From positions 1 to 64,000 of the forward strand of contig NZ_JACXAI010000033.1 in assembly GCF_014773385.1 (NCBI RefSeq): a stretch of 64,000 bases of DNA, in the 5' to 3' direction. A program made the translations under genes and the position numbers. Below, in pieces: positions 10,090 to 18,534 of the stretch. Source of the stretch: Metabacillus arenae. Lineage in GTDB: Bacteria; Bacillota; Bacilli; Bacillales; Bacillaceae. The notes under the pieces were generated by a model, which saw only the letters and a program-made list of their open reading frames with translations, made no database searches and was not told the origin of the DNA. Position 1 is the stretch's first letter, and each line of letters starts with the position of its first letter.

Positions 10090-11301
10090 CTAATTGCTTA
10101 AGTGTTTACAACTCTCAGCTTTTGCTTGTTCAAGAACTTCCTTAATAGAGATCCAGGTCCCCTTCTCGGCAGATTTTTCTACTGCTTCTAAAACAGCTTG
10201 GTTTAACAATCCATCTTCAAAATTTGGAGTTGGGATGATCCCTTCTGAAATTCCATCTATTAAAGTTTTCAATAGGTTAATAAAAGTATGTTCATACCCA
10301 ATAATATGTCCTGGCGGCCAATATGCACCTGCAAACGGATGAACTTCTTCCGTACAATTAATAGTCCTAAAACCTTGCAGACCTTTAGGATCATTATCAA
10401 AATAGACTTCTAAGTTATTCATATTTTCCATATCCCATCGAATAGAGCCTTTTTCGCCATTAATTTCAAAACGATTGCCATTACGGTTTCCTCCGGCAAA
10501 CCGGGTAGCCTCAAATACGCCAAATGCACCATTACTAAACTTTGCAAGAAAAGCAGTGGCATCATCTACATCGACCTGGCCAGTCTTATCACTTGCTGTA
10601 CTTCCACTCAATCCGTCACTATCAGTACTTATTGGTCTTTCTTTAATAAATGTTTGCATCATTCCAGTAACTTCGCTAAATTCTCCGATTAAAAACCGCG
10701 CCAAATCAATAATGTGAGCTCCTATATCTCCGTGGGCCCCATACCCGGTCACTTCTTTCTTTAGTCTCCATACGAGCGGGATTTTTGGATCCATGATCCA
10801 ATCTTGTAAATAGTGAGCTCTTATATGATAGATCTTCCCAAGCTTACCTTCCTCAATTAGTTTCTTGGCCATCTGGACTGCAGGAGTATAGCGATAGTTA
10901 TGGCAGATCATATGAACAACATTGTTTTCCTTTACAGTCTCTAGAATTCGATAAGCTTCAGCTGTCGTCATTGCAAGAGGCTTTTCGCAAAGAATATGCT
11001 TCCCTGCCCTGGCCGCTGCAATTGTCATTTCTACATGAGTATTGTTCGGGGTAACGATATCAATTAAGTCAATCTCTTCATCTTCAAGAAGGTTTTTCCA
11101 ATTGGTTGTATAACCTTGAAATCCATAATGCTCTGAAGCTTTTTTAACTCCTTCTGGATTCCTCCCTGCTACCGTTTTAAGCACGGGAACAGCACTGTTT
11201 TCAAAGTAAAACGGTAGATCACGATAAGCATGAGAATGTGCTTTCCCCATAAATTTGTATCCAATCAACCCTACATTGATCTTTTTCTTTTCGACCACCA
11301 A
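10090..11301 (-). CDS. Gfo/Idh/MocA-family sugar oxidoreductase
   Basis: 403-residue NAD(P)-dependent dehydrogenase. The N-terminal Rossmann motif is VGLIGYKFMGKAH, the family signature CEKPLAMT is near residue 97, and the catalytic-loop GDIGAHIIDLARF is near 190. The start is GTG, 7 bases after AGGTG. Members act on inositol, glucose, dehydrosugars or uronate-derived substrates; none can be chosen from sequence. It lies between uxaC and kduI in the same direction, which suggests a role on an uncommon sugar acid or its lactone. Another reading is an inositol- or galactose-type dehydrogenase that merely lies nearby. Confidence 0.85.
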   Translation of the reverse strand: MVVEKKKINVGLIGYKFMGKAHSHAYRDLPFYFENSAVPVLKTVAGRNPEGVKKASEHYGFQGYTTNWKNLLEDEEIDLIDIVTPNNTHVEMTIAAARAGKHILCEKPLAMTTAEAYRILETVKENNVVHMICHNYRYTPAVQMAKKLIEEGKLGKIYHIRAHYLQDWIMDPKIPLVWRLKKEVTGYGAHGDIGAHIIDLARFLIGEFSEVTGMMQTFIKERPISTDSDGLSGSTASDKTGQVDVDDATAFLAKFSNGAFGVFEATRFAGGNRNGNRFEINGEKGSIRWDMENMNNLEVYFDNDPKGLQGFRTINCTEEVHPFAGAYWPPGHIIGYEHTFINLLKTLIDGISEGIIPTPNFEDGLLNQAVLEAVEKSAEKGTWISIKEVLEQAKAESCKHLSN

Positions 11302-11349
11302 ATTTCACCTGCTCTTTCTTTTATTAATAGGTTTTTAGAATGAAATTTT

Positions 11350-11600
11350 TTATTAGCTGGTAAAACCGCTTTTGCCTCTTACAATCTTTTATTTATTTGC
11401 CGCACCACCTTTTTACTGGCCGCACCGACCCGCTTACTTTCCCTATCGCGGGTTTTACTGGCTGATTCCGAACATTTTTTGGCCGCATATGCGATTTTAG
11501 TTTCCTTAAATCAAAATTTTTGACCGAACTGGGGGTTTATTAGCGGGTTTTTCTTGGTTCTGGCTTTACTATTTGTTTTTTGGCGGATTCAAATACTGAC
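11350..11600. repeat. Degenerate ~21-bp tandem array upstream of the Gfo/Idh gene
   Basis: Units of about 20-24 bp resembling TTTTTACTGGCCGCACCGACC and TTTACTGGCTGATTCCGAACA follow each other through this 647-base gap between genes. I see no convincing gene here; short open frames through it are judged fortuitous. Confidence 0.5.
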
Positions 11601-11900
11601 ACCATCATCAAATAATCCTTTGTATCTTTATTTCTACACTATCTTCAATCAAACCTGCATTCCCGGCACAATGAATCGACAGATTATTTTACAAGGCGTT
11701 CTTAATACATTATGTGTACCCTTTTCAGATCTGGCATGAAACCTATTAAACATGATGTGTAATCACCATTTGTCAGACCATTGCGAATGACAAAAAATGT
11801 TAATATTAAGCACCCAGGATTAAGCCTCTTGGCATTAAATATTAACCAAAAACTAACCCCGAAAATTTCAACAGTTTTTCTTTCTAAATCTGATGCAAAG

Positions 11901-11942
11901 AAAAAAGATGAACATTCAAGATACGAAATGTTCATCTTTTTT
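11901..11942 (-). terminator. Terminator after kduI
   Basis: Perfect stem AAAAAAGATGAACATT / AATGTTCATCTTTTTT with a 10-base loop, 7 bases beyond the kduI stop; the minus-strand transcript ends in a U run. Confidence 0.85.
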
Positions 11943-11948
11943 CCATTA

Positions 11949-12791
11949 TTATTTTAATTCTTCCATCTTCACACTATCCATATCAGTAAAGGTATAATTT
12001 TCACCAGCCATTGCCCAGATGAATGTGTAGTTGTTTGTACCTACCCCTGAATGTATCGACCATGGCGGTGAAAGGACAGCTTGTTCATTCTTCACGACAA
12101 GATGGCGGGTTTCGTTTGGTTCTCCCATAAAGTGGAATACTCTTGAATCCTCTTGATCTAAATCGAAATATAAGTAAACTTCCATTCTACGGTCATGAAG
12201 ATGGGCAGGCATTGTGTTCCACATATTATTTGGCTCTAATAGAGTCATCCCCATCATTAATTGACAGCTTTGAATGCCGTCTTGGTGAATGTACTTGTAG
12301 ATTGTTCGTTTATTGGATTCGCTGTCTGATCCAAGTCTGTTCGGTTCCGCTTCTTCGATCGGAATTTTCTTTGTAGGGTACTGTTTATGAGCTAGTGAAG
12401 ATACAAAATAAAACTTTGCTGGATCGCTTGAGTTGCTGCTTTCAAATGTTACCTCTTGATTTCCCAGCCCAACGTACAAGCAGTCGCGTTTATTTAATGA
12501 ATATTCCTGCCCATCTACAACTACTTTTCCTTCTGCACCGATATTTATAATTCCGACTTCCCGTCTTTCTAAGAAATACTCTGTTTTAAGAGTTTCCTTA
12601 TCTTCTAGTGTAAGGGAACCATTTATTGGGATCGCTCCTCCTGTTACAACTCTGTCATAGTGGGAATACACCATGTTGATTTCCCCTGCTGCAAATAAAG
12701 AATCGATTAAAAATTCACTTCTTAAACGTTCCGTTGTGTACTGTTTTACATCATTTGGATTCGTTGTATGTCTTACTTCCATTTTATTCAT
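11949..12791 (-). CDS. kduI: 5-dehydro-4-deoxy-D-glucuronate isomerase
   Basis: Cupin enzyme of 280 residues, the family length, that converts 5-keto-4-deoxyuronate (from unsaturated pectin or glycosaminoglycan disaccharides) to 2,5-diketo-3-deoxygluconate. The metal site is visible: PAHLHDRRMEVYLYF near residue 195 gives two His and one Glu, and WSIHSGVG near 245 gives the third His. The N-terminal MEVRHTTNPNDVKQY is typical (two residues before it are MN). It acts directly before KduD, encoded 285 bases upstream. A tandem array separates the two genes, so they may be separate transcripts. Cytoplasmic. Confidence 0.95.
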   Translation of the reverse strand: MNKMEVRHTTNPNDVKQYTTERLRSEFLIDSLFAAGEINMVYSHYDRVVTGGAIPINGSLTLEDKETLKTEYFLERREVGIINIGAEGKVVVDGQEYSLNKRDCLYVGLGNQEVTFESSNSSDPAKFYFVSSLAHKQYPTKKIPIEEAEPNRLGSDSESNKRTIYKYIHQDGIQSCQLMMGMTLLEPNNMWNTMPAHLHDRRMEVYLYFDLDQEDSRVFHFMGEPNETRHLVVKNEQAVLSPPWSIHSGVGTNNYTFIWAMAGENYTFTDMDSVKMEELK

Positions 12792-12830
12792 CTCCTCTAA
12801 TTGGTTTTAATCTGTTTACGCAAACTTCCT

Positions 12831-13001
12831 ATGAGCGATCTTAATTCTATGAGCGAAATTTCTTCTATGTGCGATTTGCCTAGATCTATGCGTGATTCTT
12901 GGCTTCCTTTGAGCAAGATTCGCTTCCCTTTGAGCGAAATTTCTTCCTCTATGCGCGAGCTGCCCGGGTCAATGTGCGATCTTAATTCTAGGATGTGTAA
13001 C
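12831..13001. repeat. Tandem array of 18- and 21-bp units between kduI and kduD
   Basis: Eight units begin ATGAGCGA, ATGTGCGAT, ATGCGTGAT, TTGAGCGAA, ATGCGCGAG and similar. Two are 18 bp, six are 21 bp, so the plus-strand frame stays open and would encode a degenerate seven-residue repeat (MSDLNS, MSEISS, MCDLPRS, MRDSWLP). No ribosome binding site is seen and comparable arrays elsewhere are non-coding, so I treat it as a repeat, not a gene. Confidence 0.7.
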
Positions 13002-13075
13002 TAGAAGCATTCGGAGATCTGTTGATTACCTCTATAGTCACTACTAGCTGCAACCTAATAGAGAACAGCCTTTGC

Positions 13076-13831
13076 TTAAGAGCTCATCCATCCGCCGTCC
13101 ACACATAAAATGTGTCCGTTTACATAACTTGCTGCATCTGATGCAAGAAAAACAACCGCCCCTTGCAGGTCTTCAGGAGTTCCCCAGCGGCCTTGCGGGA
13201 TTCTAGAGGTAATGGAAGCATTTCGATCGGCGTTTTCTCTAATCGGTGCTGTATTATCAGTCTCCATATAGCCAGGCGCAATTCCGTTTACGTTAACACC
13301 TTTGCTCGCCCACTCGTTGGCAAATGATTTTGTTAATCCTGCCACTGCATGTTTGCTTGCCGTGTAAGCCGGCACTTTTAACCCGCCTTGAAAGGATAGC
13401 ATCGAAGCAACATTAATGATTTTTCCCGATCCATTTTCAATCATATGCTTGCCAACTTCCCTGCATAACTGAAAGACTGAATGTTGATTCACTTGTATGA
13501 CATCAAGCCAATCCTCATCCTCAAACTGGGCCGCTTCTGCCCTGCGAATAATACCTGCGTTATTTACTAAAATATCAATCCGGTTTTCAAGCGCTAAAGC
13601 TTCACTAACCAGTTCATATGCTGCTCCTTGTTTTGACAAGTCAACTTTTAATTCATGAAAAATGCTGCCAACTGATTCAACCTGCTGCTTTGTTTCAGTC
13701 ATGTCACTCATACCAGCACCGATTACAGTGGCACCTGCCTTTGCAAGGCCAACAGCCATTCCCTGACCTAAACCTCTGCTCGCACCTGTAAGCAATGCAA
13801 CTTTACCTTCCAATGAGAACAATTTGTTCAT
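13076..13831 (-). CDS. kduD: 2-deoxy-D-gluconate 3-dehydrogenase / 2,5-diketo-3-deoxygluconate reductase
   Basis: Short-chain dehydrogenase of 251 residues that reduces 2,5-diketo-3-deoxygluconate to 2-keto-3-deoxygluconate, after KduI. It has the cofactor motif TGASRGLGQG near residue 16, NNAGI near 90, catalytic YTASKHA near 156, and a C-terminal NGHILCVDGGW. The start is the ATG at 13831, 9 bases after AAGGAGG; longer frames upstream are not needed. Its promoter overlaps the terminator of the upstream deoR gene, and three GTTC repeats at 10-bp spacing lie just downstream of the -10, suggesting control by that DeoR protein. Confidence 0.93.
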   Translation of the reverse strand: MNKLFSLEGKVALLTGASRGLGQGMAVGLAKAGATVIGAGMSDMTETKQQVESVGSIFHELKVDLSKQGAAYELVSEALALENRIDILVNNAGIIRRAEAAQFEDEDWLDVIQVNQHSVFQLCREVGKHMIENGSGKIINVASMLSFQGGLKVPAYTASKHAVAGLTKSFANEWASKGVNVNGIAPGYMETDNTAPIRENADRNASITSRIPQGRWGTPEDLQGAVVFLASDAASYVNGHILCVDGGWMSS

Positions 13832-13859
13832 CTTTTCTAACCTCCTTTTTGTTTGTAAA

Positions 13860-13884
13860 TGTTCTTTTATGTTCACTATAGTTC
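13860..13884. promoter_or_regulatory. Putative DeoR operator at kduD: three GTTC repeats
   Basis: TGTTC at 13860, TGTTC at 13870 and AGTTC at 13880 form direct repeats at exactly 10-bp period, right after the kduD -10 box. The same 10-bp-spaced motif (as GAACA) lies at the deoR promoter. Confidence 0.55.
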
Positions 13885-13885
13885 G

Positions 13886-13913
13886 ATTATAGCACATAAA
13901 AAGAGGATGACAA
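13886..13913 (-). promoter_or_regulatory. Promoter of kduD, overlapping a terminator
   Basis: On the minus strand: -35 TTGTCA (13908-13913), 16-base spacer, -10 TATAAT (13886-13891). The -35 box is part of the 3' arm of the deoR terminator stem. Confidence 0.7.
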
Positions 13914-13940
13914 CTCTAAATTTATAAGCTGTCATCCTCT
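13902..13940 (-). terminator. Terminator of deoR
   Basis: Stem AGAGGATGACA / TGTCATCCTCT, overlapping the 3' end of deoR and followed on the minus strand by TTTTTATG. Confidence 0.75.
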
Positions 13941-14708
13941 TTCATTGCTAGAAGCTAAATAAACCCTGATTCCCCTTGCTACCAACTCTTTTTCAAAATG
14001 CTGCTCTAATTTATCATCTGTCACAATTTCATTAATTTCCTCTAAAGAAGCAAATTGAATAAGTGCTGACTTACCGAACTTTGTGGAATCAGCCAGTAAT
14101 GTAACTTGGTTTGCATTATCAATAATTTGTTTTTTCCAATCGGCGTGAATAGTGTTCAGCACTGTCAATCCCTGTTCCAAAGATACTCCTGTTGTTCCAA
14201 AAAATAAGCGATTGACTCTGATTCTTTGCAGCAGACTGCTTGCTTGTGCTCCCATTAAGGAGGCTGATTGACCAATCTTTGTTCCTCCTAGTACCATTAA
14301 TTGAACCTTTTCTTTTTCCAATAAAGAATAGGCGATCTTTACATCATTTGTAATAACCGTTACTGGATCATTACCGAGAAGTTCAGCAAGTGCGAGCGTT
14401 GTACTGCCGCCATCCATAAGAATCGTGTCATTCGGCTTTATGAGCATTAAGGCTTGCTTTGCAATTGCCATTTTGATCTCACTATGTCCAGACTGTCTTT
14501 CTTGAATCGGCAGCATCCGATCTTCATCTTCAGCAAGCATTGCGCCTCCATGTATTCGATTTAACAAACCTCTTTGTTCAAGTATTTCCAGGTCTCCTCT
14601 GATTGTTTTTTCGGTAACTTCTAAAAGCTTGCTAAGTTCTGAGACCTTTACAATCTTATTTTTTTCTAGGTAATACACAATTTTTTCATATCGTTCTACC
14701 GAAAGCAT
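13932..14708 (-). CDS. DeoR-family regulator of kdu genes
   Basis: 258-residue repressor. The N-terminal DeoR helix-turn-helix has KIVKVSELSKLLEVTEKTIRGDLE (near residues 18-42), followed by LLNRIHGGA. The C-terminal sugar-phosphate-isomerase-like sensor contains LMDGGSTTLALAELL and TNDVKIAYSLL, which bind a phosphorylated sugar in relatives. It lies directly upstream of kduD. Two GAACA repeats at 10-bp spacing overlap its own -10 region and match three repeats at the kduD promoter, so it probably controls itself and kduD. The effector is unknown; a KDG-related phosphate is likely. Confidence 0.85.
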   Translation of the reverse strand: MLSVERYEKIVYYLEKNKIVKVSELSKLLEVTEKTIRGDLEILEQRGLLNRIHGGAMLAEDEDRMLPIQERQSGHSEIKMAIAKQALMLIKPNDTILMDGGSTTLALAELLGNDPVTVITNDVKIAYSLLEKEKVQLMVLGGTKIGQSASLMGAQASSLLQRIRVNRLFFGTTGVSLEQGLTVLNTIHADWKKQIIDNANQVTLLADSTKFGKSALIQFASLEEINEIVTDDKLEQHFEKELVARGIRVYLASSNERG

Positions 14709-14740
14709 GATACCCTCCCGAATACTAATTATTATGACCT

Positions 14741-14761
14741 ATTATAGAACAATTTCGAACA
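14741..14761 (-). promoter_or_regulatory. deoR promoter -10 with adjoining GAACA repeats
   Basis: The minus-strand -10 TATAAT is at 14741-14746; GAACA repeats on the plus strand at 14747 and 14757 fill the -35/-10 spacer, a typical repressor site. Confidence 0.55.
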
Positions 14762-14876
14762 AAAACAAACATTACAAATGAAGTCAATTTAATTTATTCA
14801 GTTTGTAACACAATTGAAAAACTACTCTGTTATAATGATTTTTATTCCCGGAAAAATAGATAAAGGATGAAGTGGA

Positions 14877-16853
14877 ATGAATTTAAAAAATATTGATTTC
14901 AAAAAGGAACTAAAAGGGAAATATTCGTTTTTCTTTTTAGTTGTTTTGTTATTTTGGTTAAAAACATATGCGACTTATTTAATAGAGTTTAATTTAGGGC
15001 TACAAAATTTCATGCAGCATTTTTTGTTGTTTTTTAACCCATTAAGTTCAGCTCTATTATTTTTTGGTCTTGCTCTATTTTGGAAGGGCGGTGCCCGAAA
15101 AATAGCATTCGTCCTAATCAACTTGGTGCTGTCATTTGTTCTTTATGCAAATGTTGTCTACTATCGTTTTTTTGATGACTTTATCACGATCCCTGTTATT
15201 ATGCAGGCCAAAGTGAATAGTGGAATAGGCGGCAGCGCTTTTGAATTGTTAACACCTTTTGATAGTTTATACTTTTTAGATACAATGATTATCCTTACTT
15301 TGATTGTTTTGAAAAAAGTCAAACCACAGGAAAAATTGCGATTTCGCGCAGTGTCTGGAGTTTTAGGATCAGCGGTTCTTGTTTTCCTGATTAATTTAGG
15401 ATTAGCAGAAATTGATCGTCCTGAATTGTTAACGCGCAGCTTTGATCGAAACTATTTAGTTAAGTATCTGGGAACCTACAATTTTACAATTTATGACACC
15501 ATTCAAAACTCGAAGATTTCAACTCAGCGGGCACTTGCCGACAGCAGTGAAATTACAGAGGTTGAAAACTATGTGAAAGCAAACAACCCTGAACCAAATC
15601 CAGAATATTTTGGAAAGGCGAAAGGGATGAATGTTGTTTACGTGTCAATGGAATCTCTTCAATCGTTTGTAATTGATTATAAAGTGAATGGGAAAGAAGT
15701 GACTCCATTTTTAAATTCATTAGTTGAAGATGAAGGAGCTTTTTACTTTGATAACTTCTTCCATCAAACCGGCCAGGGGAAAACTTCTGATGCTGAATTT
15801 ATGATGGAAAACTCTCTGTATCCGCTGCCGCAAGGGTCTGTGTTTATGACTCATGCTGAGAATACGTTTCAGTCTGCGCCAGCCATTTTGAAATCAAAAG
15901 GCTACACTTCAGCGGTGTTTCATGGAAACTATAAAACGTTCTGGAACCGTTCAGAAATCTATCGTTCTTTTGGGTACGACCACTTTTTTGATGCAACCTA
16001 TTATAATATGGACAATAAAGAAGAACTTGTCGATTATGGATTAAAGGATAAGCCATTTTTTGAAGAATCAATGCCGATGCTGGAAGGGCTGCCTCAACCG
16101 TTTTACTCAAAATTCATTTCTCTTTCAAATCATTTTCCTTTTGATAAGCATGAAAATGATACAGATTTTGCTGAAGGGGAATTTGGTGACGGCGTGGTTA
16201 ATCGTTATTTCCAAACAGCTCATTACATGGACCAGGCATTGGAGCAATTTTTCAATGATCTTAAGGATTCTGGACTATATGACAACACAGTCGTTGTTTT
16301 ATACGGTGACCATTACGGAGTTTCAGAAAATCATAATGATGCCATGTCTAAAGTGCTTGGAGAAGATATTACAGATGTTAAAAACGCTGATTTGCAGCGT
16401 GTGCCATTGTTTATTCATGTTCCAGGCATGGAAGGTGAAGTCAACCACACCTATAGCGGTCAAATAGATGTACGTCCAACATTGATGCACTTATTAGGTG
16501 TTGAGACCAAGGATTATATTGAGTTCGGCCAGGATCTTTTCTCAGAAGATCGTAAGGAAATCGTTCCTTTCCGTAACGGTGATGTCATATCAGAAAAGTT
16601 CTCTGATATAAAAGGTGTTTGCTACGATAACGAATCAGGCAAACCAGTCGATGAAAAAATGTGTACAAATATAAAAGACGACGCGACAAAACGATTAAGT
16701 CTGTCGGACAAAGTTATCTACGAAGACTTATTACGTTTTTATAAGCCAAAAAACTACGAGCCAATCGATCGGAAAGACTATCAATATATAAATCCGAATC
16801 CGAAAAACTCTCCAACAGAAGAGAAAGCACAAAAAGGAGAAAACACGGAATAA
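14877..16853 (+). CDS. ltaS: Lipoteichoic acid synthase (LtaS family)
   Basis: Membrane enzyme of 658 residues that polymerises glycerol phosphate from phosphatidylglycerol onto the LTA lipid anchor outside the cell. Five membrane segments occupy residues 1-180. The extracellular sulfatase-like domain follows: metal and nucleophile regions VYVSMESLQSF and TGQGKTSDAEF (catalytic Thr), HGNYKTFWNR, SLSNHFPF, and VVLYGDHYG. An ALA-DSSE sequence between the membrane part and the enzyme domain matches the known signal-peptidase cut site of LtaS proteins. It is a single gene with its own terminator, read opposite to the uronate genes around it. Paralogues (YfnI, YqgS types) cannot be excluded. Confidence 0.93.
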   Translation: MNLKNIDFKKELKGKYSFFFLVVLLFWLKTYATYLIEFNLGLQNFMQHFLLFFNPLSSALLFFGLALFWKGGARKIAFVLINLVLSFVLYANVVYYRFFDDFITIPVIMQAKVNSGIGGSAFELLTPFDSLYFLDTMIILTLIVLKKVKPQEKLRFRAVSGVLGSAVLVFLINLGLAEIDRPELLTRSFDRNYLVKYLGTYNFTIYDTIQNSKISTQRALADSSEITEVENYVKANNPEPNPEYFGKAKGMNVVYVSMESLQSFVIDYKVNGKEVTPFLNSLVEDEGAFYFDNFFHQTGQGKTSDAEFMMENSLYPLPQGSVFMTHAENTFQSAPAILKSKGYTSAVFHGNYKTFWNRSEIYRSFGYDHFFDATYYNMDNKEELVDYGLKDKPFFEESMPMLEGLPQPFYSKFISLSNHFPFDKHENDTDFAEGEFGDGVVNRYFQTAHYMDQALEQFFNDLKDSGLYDNTVVVLYGDHYGVSENHNDAMSKVLGEDITDVKNADLQRVPLFIHVPGMEGEVNHTYSGQIDVRPTLMHLLGVETKDYIEFGQDLFSEDRKEIVPFRNGDVISEKFSDIKGVCYDNESGKPVDEKMCTNIKDDATKRLSLSDKVIYEDLLRFYKPKNYEPIDRKDYQYINPNPKNSPTEEKAQKGENTE

Positions 16854-16857
16854 TAAT

Positions 16858-16900
16858 AGGGCTGCCTACACAGTAAAAACGTGAAAGGCAGCCCTTTTTT
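16858..16900 (+). terminator. Terminator of ltaS
   Basis: Stem AGGGCTGCCT / AGGCAGCCCT, then TTTTTT, 5 bases after the stop codon. Confidence 0.9.
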
Positions 16901-16909
16901 ATTTATTAA

Positions 16910-17067
16910 TTGAACGCTTATTCGAGTAATTTGCACCCTTTTTAAAATAATTGCACCGTCAGACGATATTTGCACCGTTATCAAACTAATAGCATCATCA
17001 GCCAATTAATTGAGCGCTTACCGAAATTATGCACTTTCATCCGATTATTTGCTCCTTATTAGCCGTC
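16910..17067. repeat. ~21-bp tandem array, TTGCACC type
   Basis: About eight degenerate units, for example TTGCACCCTTTTTAAAATAA, TTGCACCGTCAGACGATAT and TTGCACCGTTATCAAACTAA. The consensus TTGCACCNTTATCNGANTAA is shared with the array at 33251, 16 kb away. It fills the gap between ltaS and the second uxaC. Confidence 0.75.
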
Positions 17068-17108
17068 ACTCTTCATTGTTTACTACAAAATTGTATCAGA
17101 CCCGCTAA

Positions 17109-18518
17109 CTATCCTTTTGCGATCCTTTCTTCAATTGGAAAATAGTTCGCTGCATTGTGATAGCATATATCCTGAATGATTGAGCCAATATGAGTTGGAT
17201 CTTCTGGCAGCTCGCCTTCATTTATCCATGTTCCGAACAGATTACATAGTATTCTTCTAAAGTATTCATGTCTAGGGTAGGATAAAAAGCTTCTTGAATC
17301 TGTGAGCATTCCGACAAATGTACTGAGCAGCCCTTGATTGGCGAGAGTTAGTAATTGTTTTTCCATGCCGTCCTTTTGGTCATTAAACCACCAGCCGGAG
17401 CCAAATTGCATTTTCCCTTTTATGCCGGGGGCTTGGAAGTTCCCGATTGTCGTTGCCACAATGTCATTATGTGATGGATTCAGATTGTAGATAATGGTTT
17501 TAGGCAGCTTGTTTCTTTGATCCAGCTCATCAAAAAAGGAATTCAAGCTTTCAGCTAAATCAAAGTCTCTGATGGAATCACAGCCAATATCTCTGCCAAT
17601 CTGTTTAAGCTTTTTCGTATTGTTATTTCTTAAGGCTCCTATGTGCATTTGCATAACCCAGCCGAGGTCATGATAGAATTCTCCCAATACCGTTAATAAA
17701 TAGCTTTGATAGATTCCTTGTTCCTCATAAGTCGGACTAACACCTTGTTTCGCTTTATAAAAAATCTCTTCTGCTTTTTCTTCGTTTGCATGAGCATAAG
17801 GAAATGTTGAAAATCCATGATCAGCTCCTCTGCAGCCTCTCTTATGAAAATAGTCCATTCTGTCTCTAATAGCTTGAATGAATTCATCAAATGATTGGAT
17901 GTCTCGGTTCGTCTCCTGTTCTAAAGATAGAAGGTAATTAGGAAATGACTCTTCACCTATCGCAAGCAGTTTATCCGGACGAAATGTTGGGACTACTTTA
18001 AACGATTTTTCATCAAGCTTTTCGTGCCATTCAAGGTTGTCTGTTGGATCATCTGTCGTACAAATAACTTTGACATTGAACTTTTTTATTAAGCCTTGGG
18101 CAGAAAATGACTCCTGCTGCAATTGTTCATTGCAGAGCTCCCAAATCCTATCCGCATTTTGCGGGGTTAATAGCTCATCGATGCCGAAATACCGCTTCAA
18201 TTCTAAATGTGACCAGTGATAAAGCGGATTTCCAATTGTATAAGGCAATGTTTTTGACCAGGCGAGAAACTTCTCGTAATCAGAAGCCTCGCCGGTTATA
18301 TACTTCTCCTCTATGCCAAACGCTCTCATCGCTCTCCATTTATAATGATCTCCTTTTAGCCAAATATCTGTTAGATTCAGAAAGGTTTTGTCTTGTGCAA
18401 TTTCTTTCGGATCTAAATGACAATGGAAATCAAATATCGGCATCTGCTCCGCGTAGTCATGGTACAGCATTTTCGACCATTTATTTTTTAATAAAAAGTC
18501 ATCTTTAATAAATGTCAC
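17109..18518 (-). CDS. uxaC: Glucuronate/galacturonate isomerase, copy 2
   Basis: Second UxaC, about 469 residues, clearly diverged from copy 1 but with the same signatures: FDFHCHLDP, GNPLYHWSHLELKRYFG, CTTDDPTDN, RGADHGFSTFPYAH (copy 1 has GGRVSDHAIDTM), QFGSGWWFNDQ and LTDSRSFLSYPRHEYFRR. The frame is open further upstream, but the GTG at 18518 has AAGGA at 8 bases and gives the expected N-terminus (TFIKDDFLL); the ATGs at 18524 and 18527 are too close to it. It is the last gene of the TRAP-GH31 operon, 16 bases after GH31, so it probably acts on the uronate released by that system. Confidence 0.93.
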   Translation of the reverse strand: MTFIKDDFLLKNKWSKMLYHDYAEQMPIFDFHCHLDPKEIAQDKTFLNLTDIWLKGDHYKWRAMRAFGIEEKYITGEASDYEKFLAWSKTLPYTIGNPLYHWSHLELKRYFGIDELLTPQNADRIWELCNEQLQQESFSAQGLIKKFNVKVICTTDDPTDNLEWHEKLDEKSFKVVPTFRPDKLLAIGEESFPNYLLSLEQETNRDIQSFDEFIQAIRDRMDYFHKRGCRGADHGFSTFPYAHANEEKAEEIFYKAKQGVSPTYEEQGIYQSYLLTVLGEFYHDLGWVMQMHIGALRNNNTKKLKQIGRDIGCDSIRDFDLAESLNSFFDELDQRNKLPKTIIYNLNPSHNDIVATTIGNFQAPGIKGKMQFGSGWWFNDQKDGMEKQLLTLANQGLLSTFVGMLTDSRSFLSYPRHEYFRRILCNLFGTWINEGELPEDPTHIGSIIQDICYHNAANYFPIEERIAKG

Positions 18519-18534
18519 AGTCATCATCCTTTTT

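Noticed and set aside
11702-11935. 77-codon minus-strand frame after kduI
   Set aside because: Its 5' end is the kduI terminator hairpin, there is no ribosome site, and the protein matches no family.
12801-13004. 67-codon open frame through the kdu tandem array as a gene
   Set aside because: No ribosome site, sequence is entirely the 18/21-bp array, and similar arrays elsewhere do not stay in frame.
16910-17067. CRISPR array
   Set aside because: Unit length is only about 21 bp, units are degenerate, there are no unique spacers and no cas genes are in the window.
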